64,000 nucleotides of DNA from Papio anubis (GCF_008728515.1 NC_044989.1:70395754-70459753), one strand, 5' to 3'; positions 43,041-54,650 are shown, counted from the stretch's first letter. Notes: generated by a model from the sequence alone, not told the origin. Translations and numbers: made by a program.

Positions 43041-44609
43041 GAAAGAGAATCTGAATGAATTATGGAATTTGAAGGTCCCAAAGCGGGAAATAGAAAATAG
43101 AAGGCAGGACACTATAGCCATGGGACTTAAGAGAACAGAAGGAGCAAGTAAAGACAGTGAGCAGTCTCATGGAAATCACTAACAACAGTCATGATCTCCA
43201 GCTCTCTTAGGTTGGTTTTCCCAGCATGGCCCTAGGAAGGGAATGCAGGTGCCTCACCTCACAGAGACTAGATGACCAGGCCATATACTGCCCAGTCTGT
43301 GCACATAACCACTCCATCCAACCTTCAAAAGAGAACACACCCTTCCTCAGTAAGTACTCTATCTTCATGAATCCCCATCAGCCTGCAAAAGAGCTCTGAG
43401 CTACATACAAAAACATTCAGAACACCTCTAAGGGCCAGGGACTAGCGCTACCCCTCAAGACTCTCTACTTGGCACATCAGTGCCCCCAGCCCTGTCAAAA
43501 TTTAAGAGCCAGGTCAGAAACCTTGATGCCCACTCCTACATGCCTTCAGATCCCACCATTCATGCACATCCAGCCAGTCTTCCACTACTTTTTGCTATGC
43601 CTCACGGACACAGTCCCATACTATATTCTACAGAATACTTGTTCCCCAAAATTCAGAGAGAAATTCCACAGATTCATGTTAAACAGAGTCCTGAACTCCT
43701 AACGCTGTTGAGGCCAGCTCCTATGCCTGGTTCAGTGGGAGGAGGTAGCCTGAAGAGAGCTCACTCCCTTCAACCTATCTGAAGGAAGCTCCAGCACTAC
43801 TGCAGGCTTCTGTACACGCAACTTGTTTCAAAGATAAGGGAGCTGAACCTGCTATATTTAAAAGAATGGATGATAGGCTCTTGGCAGCAGAAATTGAGGT
43901 GGGGGAAAAGTTAAGGTAGGATTTCTGGGGATTTCATTTTAAAGTAAAGAGCCCATAAAACACAAAGAAAGTAATATACACTCTCACTCAAATCCTTGTA
44001 TGTCAACTAACTGATCCTTTCTATAATCCAAAAGCTGGTTCCAAACTAAAGAGGTAAGAATGCTAAAAGATGATTTAAGTAATCCCCAAGATTATTTATG
44101 ACCCTAATCCTGAACTGCTTGCCCTGTTCCTTCTTACACTCTACTCACTATCCAAGTGCTCCAGGTTTATGACTTAATGATTCAGCTTCCTGCTTCAGCC
44201 TTGTCTCATCCTTCAGGCCTTTTGCTTCCTTCCTTGCTTAGAATTCTACTCCACTGTCAGTTATTCTGCCCTCAGCTACCTGAAGTTAATAATAAGCCTA
44301 CCCAGATTCTCAACCTTTATCCTCAGGACACATGCTGCCTTCATGAGCAAGTCTTTTGTGTCAGGCTTACCCTGGTTTCATGGATATGACCCAATCATTT
44401 TAGATGGTTCATCCAGGCAAACAAATCAATCAACAAAGATGGACGAAATAGGAAGAATGACAATGAACCAAGGGCCAGTGTTTAAAACTCACCCTGACAT
44501 CCTAAAGTACACCTTCCTACACCTCAGGTGCTGCCCCCGATACTCTATCCCCCTCCCTAGTGCCCCACCTCAAAGGTCCTTCTAGCCACTGCTGATAAGC
44601 TTTGACTAG
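43041..44609. other. Long mostly single-copy stretch
   Basis: Bases 43490-43640 may be decayed sense L2 (GTCAGAAACCTTGATGCCC). The remainder is unrecognised. A minus-strand donor at about 43248 has a weak acceptor only. No exon claimed. Confidence 0.4.
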
Positions 44610-45058
44610 GAATTCATGGTGAGCACAACATAAGCTTATAGTCTAGTGAAGAACACAGACAACAAAAGAATTACAATACATATGATAATTAATGGCAAAG
44701 CATGCAGAGTTGTATGATCAAGGCTAATCAGGTGAAGTTATACCTAAGCTGTAACTTGGATGATGAACAGGAGATATCCAGGCAGTGGCAGAGCATTCTA
44801 GGCAGTGCCTAGAATGGTGTGTTCTAGGCACAGTGAAGAGCACATGCAAAGGCCCTGCAGCAAGCGAGCACATCTAAAGATATGTCATGAGCTGGCGGAT
44901 GGGAAGGTCAAGATAGGGGACTGATACAGATGATGTTGGAGAGGCCAAAAGGGCCTAATAAGACAAAGGAAGTTGTTTTACTATTCACTTCACAAGTATT
45001 TATTGTCAATAATGTGTCAGACATTGTCCTAGATGCTAGGAATACAACAATTTAAACA
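44610..45058 (-). mobile_element. L2 (antisense), one or two pieces
   Basis: GCACATGCAAAGGCCCTGC and the antisense terminal words TTCACTTCACAAGTATTTATT indicate L2. A new 3' end starts at about 44985, so two copies may be joined. Confidence 0.75.
44794..44816 (+). repeat. 23-bp perfect palindrome in L2
   Basis: CATTCTAGGCA and TGCCTAGAATG pair around a single central G. Confidence 0.95.
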
Positions 45059-45068
45059 AACAATATCA

Positions 45069-45366
45069 ACCAGGCACAGCGGCTCACACCTGTAATCCCA
45101 GCACTTTGAGAGGCCAAGGTGGGCGGATCATTTGAGGTCAGGAGCTCAAGACCAGCCTGGTCAACATGGTGAAACCTTGTTCCTACTAAAAATACAAAAA
45201 TTAGCCAGGCATGGTGGCACACACCTGTAATCCCAGCTACTGAGGAGGCTGAGGCACGAGAATTGCTCGAACCCGGGAGGCAGAGGTTGCAGTAAGCCAA
45301 AATAGAACCACTGTACTCCAGCCTGGGCAACAGAGCGAGACTCCATCTAAAAAAAAAAAAAAAAAA
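45069..45366 (+). mobile_element. AluS-like, first of tandem pair
   Basis: Complete dimer inserted in the L2. The second Alu starts right in its tail. Confidence 0.95.
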
Positions 45367-45662
45367 GGCCGGGTGCAGTGGCTCACACCTGTAATCCCAG
45401 CACTTTGGGAGGCTGAGACAAGCAGATCATGAGGTCAGGAGATCGAGACCATCCTGGCTAACATGGTGAAACCTCATCTCTACTAAAAGTACAAAAAATT
45501 AGCCGGGCATGGTGGCGGGCACCTGTAGTCCCAGCTGTTGGGGAGGCTGAGGTAGGAGAATGGCATGAACCCAGGAGACGGAGCTTACAGTGAGCCGAGA
45601 TCGCGCCACTGCACTCCAGCCTTGGCTGGAGACGGGGCAAGACTCCGTCTCAAAAAAAAAAA
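45367..45662 (+). mobile_element. AluY-like, second of tandem pair
   Basis: AluY words (GAGATCGAGACCATCCTGGC) with a small duplication near the 3' end (GCCTTGGCTGGAGACGG). The L2 resumes after it. Confidence 0.95.
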
Positions 45663-45664
45663 AC

Positions 45665-45867
45665 AAACCAGACAATATCCCTGTTCTCTTCTAATTAGAA
45701 AAGACTACAAACAAATATGTAAATAAACCAGAAAATTATCAGATATTGGTAAGTGCGATCACAGTATTAAAATAAGGTGACATAATAAAAGCATATGGGT
45801 AGACACTTTAGAATCATTAGATAGTCAGGGGAAGACCTGTCTGAAGAGATGGCATTTAAAAGCAGGG
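45665..45867 (-). mobile_element. L2 (antisense), continuation
   Basis: ACAATATCCCTGTTCTCTTC continues the antisense L2 cut at 45068. Later words TATCAGATATTGGTAAGTGC agree. Confidence 0.7.
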
Positions 45868-46088
45868 GCAGGGTGCAGTGGCACAGAGACGAGCTGTGAG
45901 ACCTCATTTCTACAAAAAAATTTTTTAATAACTAGCCAGGCGCGGTGGCGCATGCCTTTAGTCCCAGCTACTGGTCAGGTTGAGGCAGGAAGATCCCTTG
46001 ACCCCAGAAGGGTACGGGGGTACGCCGAGTTATGATCACATCACTGCACTACAGCCTGGGTTACAGAACGAGGATTCTGACTACAAAA

Positions 46089-46091
<3 letters not shown>
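45868..46091 (+). mobile_element. AluJ-like with large left-arm deletion
   Basis: GGGTGCAGTGGCACAGAGACG jumps from the start to the end of the left arm. The right arm is present. Confidence 0.88.

Positions 46092-46122
<31 letters not shown>
46092..46122 (+). repeat. (CA)n microsatellite
   Basis: About 15 CA units in the Alu tail. Confidence 0.97.
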
Positions 46123-46124
<2 letters not shown>

Positions 46125-46169
46125 AAAAGAACAGAAAAGAAAGGAAGGAAGGAAAGAAAAGAAAAATCA
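46123..46169 (+). repeat. Purine-rich (GGAA)n-like tract
   Basis: A/G-only run with repeated GGAAGGAA between the CA repeat and the young Alu. Confidence 0.85.
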
Positions 46170-46471
46170 GGCCGGGCGCGGTGGCTCAAGCCTGTAATCC
46201 CAGCACTTTGGGAGGCCGAGACGGGCGGATCACGAGGTCAGGAGATCAAGACCATCCTGGCGAACACGGGAAACCCCGTCTCTACTAAAAAATACAAAAA
46301 AACTAGCCGGGCGAGGTGGCGGGCGCCTGTAGTCCCAGCTACTCGGGAGGCTGAGGCAGGAGAATGGCGTAAACCCAGGAGGCGGAGCTTGCAGTGAGCT
46401 GAGATCCGGCCACTGCACTCCAGCCTGGGCGACTGAGCGAGACTCCGTCTCAAAAAAAAAAAAAAAAAAAA
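46170..46471 (+). mobile_element. AluYR-type, young, full length
   Basis: Near-consensus with the cercopithecid marks. GAAAAATCAG occurs on both flanks as part of the TSD. Confidence 0.97.
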
Positions 46472-46518
46472 GAAAAATCAGGTATCTCAATAAAAGGAAG
46501 TCATTAAAAGCTCAATGG

Positions 46519-46803
46519 AGGCTGGGTGCAGTGGCTCACGCCTGTAATCTCAGAATTTTAGGAGGCTGAGGTGGGCGGATCACTTGAGGCCAGGAGTTCA
46601 AGACCAGCCTAACCAACATGGTGAAACCCCATCTCTACTAAAAATACAAAAATTAGCTGGGCATGGGGGCGCACACCTGTAATCCCAGCACTTTGAGAGG
46701 CCGAGGCAGGACAATCGCTTGAAACCAGGAGGCAGAGGTTGCAGTGAGCCAAAATCACACTACTGCACCCAAGCCCAGGAGACAGAGACTCTGCCTCCAA
46801 AAC
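46519..46803 (+). mobile_element. AluS-like
   Basis: Dimer in which the right arm begins like a left arm (GTAATCCCAGCACTTTGAG). Flanks AAGCTCAATGGA / AGTTCAACGGA. Confidence 0.93.
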
Positions 46804-46841
46804 ACAAAGTAGTTCAACGGAAATATCACTAACATCTAACC

Positions 46842-47140
46842 TTTTTTTTTTTTTTTTGAGACAGAGTTTTGCTCTTGTTGCCCAGGCTGGAGTACAATGG
46901 CGCAAACTCGGCTCACTGCAACCTCCAACTCCCAGGTTCAAGTGATTCTCCTACCTCAGCCTCCTGAGTAGCTGGGATTACAGGCCCCCACCACCACACC
47001 CAGCTAATTTTTGTATTTTTAGTAGAGATGAGGTTTGACCATGTTGGCCAGACTGGTCTCGAACTCCTGACCTCAGGTGATCCACCTGCCTTGGCCTCCC
47101 AAAGCACCAGGATTACAGGCATGAGCCACCGCATCCGGCC
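46842..47140 (-). mobile_element. AluS-like
   Basis: Complete antisense dimer. TSD CACTAACATCTA / CACTGACATCTT. Confidence 0.95.
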
Positions 47141-47202
47141 TCACTGACATCTTGTTAAGCAGGAGAATTATCATTTAAGCAATCATTCTTACATTTTACT
47201 TT

Positions 47203-47466
47203 ATTTTTTTTCAGACAAGGTCTTGCTCTGTCACCAAGGTTGGAGTGCAGTGGCATCATTACAACTCACTGCAGCTTCAACCTCCCAAGCTCAGCCTCCC
47301 AAGTATCTGGGACCACAGGTGTGCACCAGCACCACATGTGGCTAATTTGTTATTTTTTGTAGAGACAGGGTCTCACTATGTTGCCTCGAACACCTGGGCT
47401 CAAGCGATCCTCCCATCTTGGCCTCTCAAATTGCTAGGATTACAGGCATAAGCCACCACGCCTAGC
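47203..47466 (-). mobile_element. AluJ-like
   Basis: Diverged antisense dimer with small deletions in both arms. Confidence 0.92.
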
Positions 47467-47467
47467 C

Positions 47468-47578
47468 CATTCTTCCATTTTATAAAGACCACTCTGGCTA
47501 TAGTGTGGAGAATAGAATGGAGGTAGGGGTGAATAAAATTAAGACTGGAGGCAGTGATAGATAATGGATTATATAAAC
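47468..47578 (-). mobile_element. L2 (antisense), first part
   Basis: AAGACCACTCTGGCTATAGTG then GGAGAATAGAATGGAGG is antisense L2. Interrupted by a MIR. Confidence 0.75.
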
Positions 47579-47720
47579 TAAGATAATGATGATAATAACA
47601 ACTAACATTCATATAGCAATTAGTAGGTGCCAATCTATTATTCTAAGTATTTTACATATATTAATTCACTTAATCCTCACAAGTACTCTTTTATAAATTT
47701 AAAAACTAAGGTACAGGGTA
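47579..47720 (-). mobile_element. MIR (antisense) inside L2
   Basis: CTATTATTCTAAGTATTTTAC and AATTCACTTAATCCTCAC are antisense MIR 3' sequence. Confidence 0.85.
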
Positions 47721-48045
47721 GTAGCAATGGAGAGAAAAAGTGATTAGATTCAAGAAATATTGAGGAGGTAGGGAGGACAAGTCCTAGTGACTGGTTGTCA
47801 GATGTGGGAAGGGAAGGAAGGAATGATTAATCATTGCTATGTTTGGGGCTTTAGCTACTGCATGCTGTCTATAATGTATATGATTGGGCACTGGAGAAGG
47901 AGCAAGTGAGAAAAAGCAGGGGGCTACAAGACATCCCAGTGGAGTTGTAAGCAGTTGGATAATCTGGTCTAGAGATCTGGGCTGGAGATTTGGGAACCAT
48001 CCACGTGTAGATGGTAACTGAAGCCGCCAAAGAGGTTGAGATCAC
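47721..48045 (-). mobile_element. L2 (antisense), second part
   Basis: AGAGATCTGGGCTGGAGATT, then CGTGTAGATGGTAACTGAAG and GAGATCACCC, continues the same L2 order. Confidence 0.75.
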
Positions 48046-48480
48046 CCAAAAACTGGAAATACCTTAATGTCTCAATAGAAAAATAGCCAACTAAAATACA
48101 GCATATCCATTCTATGAAATACTATCCAGCACCAAAAAGAATGAGATATGCCTTTTTGTATTAACATGGAATACTGTCAAAGCATGTTATTAAATCAAAG
48201 AATACCAGAACGATACATAAAATGTTATATCACTTGTATAGAGAATTAAATAAAACGCAAAATAATACTTTAAATTTTTTCTGGGTTCATACTTATGTAA
48301 GCAAACACACAGGAAAAAGTATGGCAGGTACATTCCAAACCACCAACACGTTACCTCTAGTGAATACAGAAATAACTGAAATGGGGAGACAGGAATAGTC
48401 AAAATATGCTCTACGATGTTTTGATATTTTAAAAATATAATTTATTATATTCTCTGTAAATTAAATAATTTTTCAAAAAG
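48046..48480 (+). mobile_element. Old L1 3' fragment (L1M-like)
   Basis: AAATACTATCCAGCACCAAA, then AAGAATGAGATATGCC, and an AT-rich end. Fits an old L1 3' region. Confidence 0.75.
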
Positions 48481-49216
48481 AATGCACAGAAGGAGGAGCT
48501 TACAAGGGAAATCTTTTGCTTCAGATACTAAATTCTCTCTGTCCTTCCCATCCTCCACTGGCCTTGAGGTTCACGTATTCTGGCTTCTCATCCAGCTACC
48601 TCTGAAATGTTAACACCAAGCCCCCTAATTCCATACTCTATCCCAAATCCTTGGCTCCAGGCAAGGCCTGGCCACCAATCCCTGAGCCTGGGCTATAGCC
48701 CTAGGAGGGGAGATCAGACACCAGTCTCAACACACACAGGGGAAATGGGTATAGATGCCCGCTTCAAGGACAGTGATTAAGTGGCCTTGCTGGCCAGCAG
48801 AAATTTCAAACAGAAAAAGGTATCTGAAAGTATCTGGCCATTTGGAAGCAGCTCTGGAGTGCTGAGGAATGGGGCTGAGCAACAGTCACGCAAAGTCAGG
48901 GGTGAAGTAGTAAGTGGTGGGTTGAAGAAAGAGCTAGTTTCATTTGTGAAGATTCCAAGTGAAGTGCTGCAATCTTATGGAAACCAGGTTTACAGAAAAA
49001 GGAGGAGTCAAGCTGCATTCTGTGAGAGTCTGGTTGGAGAACAGGGGTTTCTAGGAGTATCTAGAGGAGTCAATTCCAAAGCAGCAATTCCAAAAGGCAC
49101 ATTAGTAAAGGTTTAGTAGCTAGAGCAGCAGAACGAAGCTACAGATGTAAATAGAAAGGAGGTAAGGAAGATCTACAAATGAGGCAAGATGAAGGCAAAT
49201 TAAAGCCTTTCCTTCG
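48481..49216. other. Single-copy stretch, nothing recognised
   Basis: A 111-codon frame (48781-49116, +) starts with GTG, lacks any family feature and has no splice context I can support. Confidence 0.45.
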
Positions 49217-49528
49217 GCCAGGCACAGTGGCTCATGCCTGTAATCCCAACACTCTGGGAGGCCGAGGCGGGTGAATCACCTGAGTGAGGTCGGGAGTTCA
49301 AGACCAGCCTGACCAAAACGGAGAAAACCCGTCTCTACTAAAAAAAAAAACAAAATTACCCAGTCGTGGTGGTGCATGCCTGTAATCCCAGCTACTGGGA
49401 GGCTGAGGCAGAAGAATCGCTTGAACCCAGGAGGTAGAGGTTGCAGTGAGTAGAGATTGTGCCATTGCACTCCAGCCTGGGCAACAAGAGCAAAACTCTT
49501 GTCTCCAAAAAAAAAAAAAAAAAAAAAG
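49217..49528 (+). mobile_element. AluS-like, full length
   Basis: Complete dimer. CTTTCCTTCG present on both sides as the TSD. Confidence 0.95.
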
Positions 49529-50324
49529 ACTTTCCTTCGTCAGTAAACCAAAGGCAGAGATGATCATGGGCAGCTTTCTGGTGACTGTACCCTTAAGTTT
49601 CAACTTTCTGTAGGTGAAAGACAATGTATTGGTCATGTTTTCCTGGTTACCCAAAAAATGACACAGCCCAGACCTTACCCAACAGCTGATTCACCATCAA
49701 TTAATCTATATCACAGCCTGCTGGTCCTGACACCTCACACAGTCACATACTAGATAGCTCTGGGGAAAAAAAACAACCCAAGGTGAGCTGTCAAAGTCCT
49801 CTTCATACCTGACCTCGCCCTCTAGAGTAGGTTTCATTTCAAAACTGAAAGGGACTAAAGGGCTGGGGAAATCCAAAGATCAACAGAGCCAGGAACAGGT
49901 GGTTCCCAGCAGAAGCGTCCCAGGTTGGAACTCAAAACAGAAACCAGACCACTGATAAGACATGGTTTATGATGTCTGTCTCCAAGCCTTCAAATGCCAT
50001 TTATGTTTTCTGATATTTACAATAGGGCATGACCACATTTATCCAACTCCTGACTACTAAAAATCTAATTCTCCAAGTGCTCAAGCAACTTCCTGGTTTT
50101 ATTACATTTTAGAGCTTTGGGGTAGCTCCAATAACTGGGACGCAGGGAACGTGCGAATTCTTTAGCCCTTCAAATGGGCCACACATAATGAATTTTATCC
50201 CTTCCTCCTTCTTCATCTCCCCTCAAAGCCTTCGCAAAATTCCTGTCTCACTAAAAAGTTTCCAAGTTGTTCATAATGGCCCTCTCAATGGAGTAATATT
50301 CAATACACAAAAGTCTGGTTCATC
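49529..50324. other. Single-copy stretch; rejected exon here
   Basis: A minus-strand segment 49679-49759 has plausible splice signals but stops in all three frames. Otherwise nothing recognised. Confidence 0.5.
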
Positions 50325-50450
50325 AAAGGAGTCAGGTTATTTGCTTGAGGTTCATCTGTAACTAGCTATATGACCTTGGACAAGTCACTTCACCTTTCTG
50401 AGCTCAATTTCAATTTCCTCATCTATAAAGTAAAGAGGTTGGAAACAAAA
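50325..50450 (+). mobile_element. MIR (sense)
   Basis: AACTAGCTATATGACCTTGG and TTTCAATTTCCTCATCTATA are MIR core words. Confidence 0.85.
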
Positions 50451-50558
50451 GAAAGGGAAGCAATAAAACAACCTCGAACTGAAAAAAGACTTTAAGTTCT
50501 TAAGTCTAAAAGGCTCATCGAGTGCCAACAAGGGTTATTTTTAAAAGGCATACACCTC

Positions 50559-50775
50559 AGCCTGGCCAACATGGCAAAACCTCATCTCTATTAAAAATAC
50601 AAAAATTAGCCAGGCGTGGTGGCAAGCATCTGTAATCCCAGCTACTCAGGAGGCTGAGGCAGAAGAATTGCTTGAACCCAGGAGGCAGAGGTTACAAAGA
50701 GTCGGGATCGTGCCACTGCACTCCAGACTGGGCGACATGAACAAGACTCCATCTCAAAAAAACCAAAACAAAACA
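50559..50775 (+). mobile_element. Alu, 5'-truncated
   Basis: Starts at CAGCCTGGCCAACATGG. Flanks AAAAGGCATACA / AAAAAGACATACA. Confidence 0.94.
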
Positions 50776-51092
50776 AAAAGACATACAGGAAGCATACCAC
50801 AGGAAATTCTAAGCATAAATAAAAATTCACAAACTTCCAGAACAAGAGAACAGATTATTACTTACAAGGAAAAAAAATCCCACTGGACTTCTCATCTGTA
50901 TTACTAGAAACTCAAAACACTGGAAAGCTACTTAGACTCTGTCGAGACTAGGACCAGTATTCCAAGAATTCTAAACCTAACCACAATATCATTCATACAC
51001 AAAGGTTAAAAAGAAACTGGACATTAAAAGACTTTGAAAGTACCACCCATGCCCCACTTCTAAGAAAATCACTCAAAGAAATGTCCTACTTG
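50776..51092. other. Single-copy stretch with a lone strong donor-like site
   Basis: On the minus strand CCTT/GTAAGTAAT (about 50861-50873) resembles a strong donor, but the acceptor upstream is weak. Confidence 0.4.
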
Positions 51093-51370
51093 ACTGGGAG
51101 CGGTGGCTCACGCCTATAATCCCACCACTTTAGGAGGCCAAGGCGGACAATCACGAAGTCAGTAGCTCGATACCAGCCTAACATGGCGAAATCCTGTCTC
51201 TACTAAAAAAATAAAATACAAAAATTAGCTGGGCATGGTGGCACACACCTGTAGGAGGCTGAGGCAGGAGAATCACTTGAACTCAAGAGGCGGAGGTTGC
51301 AGTGAGCCGAGATTGCGCCCTTGCACACCAGCCTGGATGACAGAGTGAGACTTCGTATCAAAAAAAAAAA
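51093..51370 (+). mobile_element. AluS-like with deletions
   Basis: Dimer with missing bases in both arms (CACCTGTAGGAGGCTGAGG). Flanks AAATGTCCTA / AAATGTCCCA. Confidence 0.93.
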
Positions 51371-52018
51371 AATGTCCCAGCCAATTAATATTTAACTGTA
51401 ACAAAGCTAGGAAAGACAAACTATATAAAAAACATATGTTTCCCCTCTCCAACAAAAACCTTTTAATGAGTTTGGACCAGATAACTTCAAATGGCCTTTC
51501 CAAGTATAAGCAGAAACTGCCCTGTACACCACAGTCCTTGGCAGTCTGGGTTTGTGAGTTGTTCATCACCTAGTGGCCTGATGAAGTAAATGCAGTTTGT
51601 CAAGTGCCCGGATAAACTTCCAGCCATTTTGTGAGCTCTGATGGTGTATGCAGCAGGGCAGCAGCCTGACCACCTAATGATTACAAGAGTAGGAGACTGT
51701 AAACCCTCCAAACTCATAGACAATTGTAAACTTAGGTCAACATTTATTCATTCTTCAAGGAGGAAGGGAAAGCATACCCACCTTCTAACTAAATAATCCT
51801 AAATGAAGCACAAATTTGTCAGGCTGCATTTACAAAGTAGGGAGAGGTAGAAATTCCTTTTGTGCAGACTGATCTGAATTGAAAGAAAGTTTAGACATTA
51901 GGATAAACTGCAAATATGTCTTATACATAGGAAGACTGTCTTCAAGGGTTCACAAGTTGGCATGCGGAAGATGTATTATATTTATTCTGTATAGTTCTGG
52001 GGTACTGGTCTAAAATTA
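51371..52018. other. Single-copy stretch, nothing recognised
   Basis: No repeat or exon supported. Confidence 0.5.
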
Positions 52019-52318
52019 GGCCGGGCACAGTGGTTCACGCCTGTAATCCCAGCACTTTGGGAGGCTGAGGTGGGAGGATCACCTGAGGTGAGGAGTTCGG
52101 GACCAGCCTGGCCAACATGGTGAAATCCCATCTCTACTAAAAATACAAAAATTAGCCAGGAGTGGTGGCACACACCTGTAATCCCAACTACTCAGGAGGC
52201 CAAGGCAGGAGAATCACTTGAACCCAGGAGGTGGAGGCTGCAGTGAGCCAATATCATGCCACTGCACTCCAGCGTGGGCGACAGAGTGGGACTCCGTCTC
52301 AAACATAAATAAAAATAA
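52019..52318 (+). mobile_element. AluS-like, full length
   Basis: Complete dimer starting GGCCGGGCACAGTGG. Tail AAATAAAAATAAAAATTA. Confidence 0.95.
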
Positions 52319-52370
52319 AAATTAATGAGAAATCTCGATTAGATTTCAATTCAAAATAAGAAATAATTTT

Positions 52371-52500
52371 CAGCAGGGCGCAGTGGCTCATGTCTGTAAT
52401 CCCAGCACTTTGGGAGGCCAAGGCAGGAGGACTGATTGAGGTCAGGAGTCCAAGACCAACCCAGACAACATAGCAAGACCCAATATCTACAGAAATTTTT
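52371..52500 (+). mobile_element. Outer AluJ-like, left part (split)
   Basis: Left arm that stops at TCTACAGAAATTTTT and resumes at 52800 after an antisense Alu. Confidence 0.93.
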
Positions 52501-52799
52501 CTTTTTTTTTTTTTTGTAAGAAAGAGTCCTGCTCTGTTGCCCAGGCTGGAGTGCAGTGGCACGATCCCGGCTCACTGCTACCTCTGCCCCCTGGGATCAA
52601 GCAATTCTCGTGTTTCGGCCTCCCAAGTAGGTAGGATTACAGATGTGAACCACCATGCCCAACAAACTTTTTTATTTTTAGTAGAGATGCGGTTTCGCCA
52701 CATTGGCCAGTCTGATCTCAGACTCCTGGACTCAAGTGATCCACCCACCTCGGCCTCCCAAAGTGCTGGGATTACAGGCATGAGCCACTGCACCTAGCC
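52501..52799 (-). mobile_element. AluS-like nested in the linker of another Alu
   Basis: Antisense dimer in a sense Alu. TSD TCTACAGAAATTTTT (52486-52500) / TCTACAGAAAATTTT (52800-52814). Confidence 0.96.
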
Positions 52800-52980
52800 T
52801 CTACAGAAAATTTTTAGAATTAGCCTGGTATGGTGGCACACGGTAGTCCCAACTACTCAGAAGATTGAGGCAGGAGGATCACTTGAGCCCAGGAGTTCAA
52901 GGCTACAGTAAGCTATGATCACACCACTGCACTTTGGCCTGGGTGAAATAGCAAGACCCTGTCTCTTAAAAATAGAAAAA
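52800..52980 (+). mobile_element. Outer AluJ-like, right part
   Basis: Right arm GCCTGGTATGGTGGCACACG to CCCTGTCTCTTAAAAA completes the interrupted element. Confidence 0.93.
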
Positions 52981-52988
52981 GGCCAGGT

Positions 52989-53302
52989 GGCCGGGCACAG
53001 TGGCTCACGCCAGTAATCCCAGCACTTTGGGAGGCAGAGGCGGGAGGATCATTTGAGGTCAGGAGTTTGAGACCAACCTAGTCAACATGGTGAAACCCTG
53101 TCCCTACTGAAAATTTAAAAATTAGCCAGGCATGATGTCAGGTGCCTGTACTCCCAGCTACTGGGGAGGCTGAGGCAGCAGAATCACTTGAACTCGGGAG
53201 GCAGAGGTTGCAGTGAGCCAAGATTGTGCCACTGCACTCCATCCTGGGTAACAGAGCAAGATTCTGTCTCAAAAATAAAATAAAAATAAAATAAAATAAA
53301 TA
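52989..53302 (+). mobile_element. AluS-like, full length
   Basis: Complete dimer. Tail of AAAATAAAAT units. Confidence 0.95.
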
Positions 53303-53308
53303 ATTTTT

Positions 53309-53622
53309 GCTGGGCATGGTGGCTCATGCCTATAATCCCAGTACTTTAGGAGGTCAAGGCAGAAGGATCACTTGACCCCAGGAATTCGAGACCAGTCTGA
53401 ACAATATAATGAAACCCTGTCTCTACAAACAAAAAGAAGAAAAAAAAAAGAAGAAAAAAAAAACAACAGCTGGGCATGGTGGCATGTGCCTGTATTCCCA
53501 GCTACTCGGGAGAAGCTGAGGGGGAGGATCACTTGCGCCACGGAGGCTGAGGCTTCAGTGAGCTGTAATCCAACACTGCACTCTGGCCTGTGAGACAGAG
53601 CAAGACCCTGTCTCAAAAAAGT
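53309..53622 (+). mobile_element. AluJ-like, full length
   Basis: Diverged dimer with an A/G-rich linker. Last of a five-Alu cluster. Confidence 0.93.
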
Positions 53623-53639
53623 ATTATTATATTTCTACC

Positions 53640-53840
53640 AATGAGAGCTTTTCAACAATAATGTCCTCAAGAAGTGATGAGCTCCCCTATTAATGGAGGT
53701 ATTCAAAGAGAACTTGAAAGATCATTTGTCAGGAGAATGATAGAAAGCATTCCTGTAACTGGATGGCAAGCTGGAGACAAGGAGACTGCATTAAATTACT
53801 TCAAAGGCTCTAGCTCCAAGAGTTTTTATTCCAAATAAAA
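53640..53840 (+). mobile_element. Probable L3/CR1 3' fragment
   Basis: GGAGGTATTCAAAGAGAACTT, CATTTGTCAGGAGAATGATAG and GCATTCCTGTAACTGGATGG follow the CR1-type LINE (L3) 3' end. Confidence 0.65.
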
Positions 53841-53904
53841 ACAAAACAAAACAAAAACCACTAACAAATAAGAAGTCCTCCTCCTATTTAAAGATCCAAC
53901 CAGG

Positions 53905-54110
53905 TAGTACAACTTAGTAGCTAAAAGTACAGGTTTGATACTACTTTCTCTTGAGTAAATCTGGACAAATTACTTAACTCTACTTGCCTCTAGTTTAGAA
54001 TAGGAGTACCTATTTCGTAAGATTACTGTGAAGATTAAATGATACGATACTTAATGTTAAGTACTTAAAACAGTGTCTGACACACGAACGTGTTTAAAAC
54101 TAGCAGCTTA
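53905..54110 (+). mobile_element. MIR (sense), near full length
   Basis: CAAATTACTTAACTCTACTTG, GAAGATTAAATGATACGATAC and AAACAGTGTCTGACACACG are MIR in order. Confidence 0.88.
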
Positions 54111-54362
54111 AAAAGGAAAGAAAAAGGAAAGGTGGAAATGGGAGAAAGGCAAGGAATGAAACCTAAATGTGTGGCTTGTTTTCATTATGTGTACCCAAGC
54201 CTCAACCAAAGCATTCCTGGCTGTTGCTGGCCAGAGGCTGGGTTCCCTTGGCAACCACCCTCAAAAAAGAACCTAGATCTACCTTCTTCAGGGAGACGGC
54301 TCATCCCTTGCCCTAGAATCTGGCATCTTCCCTGCACAAGGCAGACTCTCTAAGAACTCACA

Positions 54363-54650
54363 GCTGAGCGTGGTGACTCACGCCTGTAATCCCAGCACTC
54401 TGGGAGGCTGAGACAGGCGGATCACGGGGTCAGGAGATCGAGACCATCCTGGCTAACATGGTGAAACCCCGTCTCTACTAAAAATACAAAAAAATTAGCC
54501 GGGCATGGTGGTGGGCGCCTGTAGTCCCAGCTACTCAGGAGGCTAAGGCAGAATGGCGTGAACCCAGGAGGTAGAGCTTGCAGTGAGCCGAGATCATGCC
54601 ACTGCACTCCAGCCTGGGCGACAGAAACTCTGTTTCAAAAAAAAAAAAAA
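54363..54650 (+). mobile_element. AluY-like, full length
   Basis: AluY-type words. TSD AAGAACTCACA on both sides. Confidence 0.95.

Noticed and set aside
46092..46169. Repeat array that could suggest a regular spaced array
   Set aside because: It is an ordinary CA microsatellite plus purine tract in an Alu tail. No CRISPR-like spacing exists anywhere in the window.
48781..49116. 111-codon frame on the plus strand
   Set aside because: Starts with GTG, has no domain, signal or splice context I can recognise, and codon choice looks random.
49679..49759. 81-bp minus-strand segment with good acceptor and donor
   Set aside because: Stops occur in all three frames, so it cannot be an internal coding exon. 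A non-coding exon cannot be excluded.
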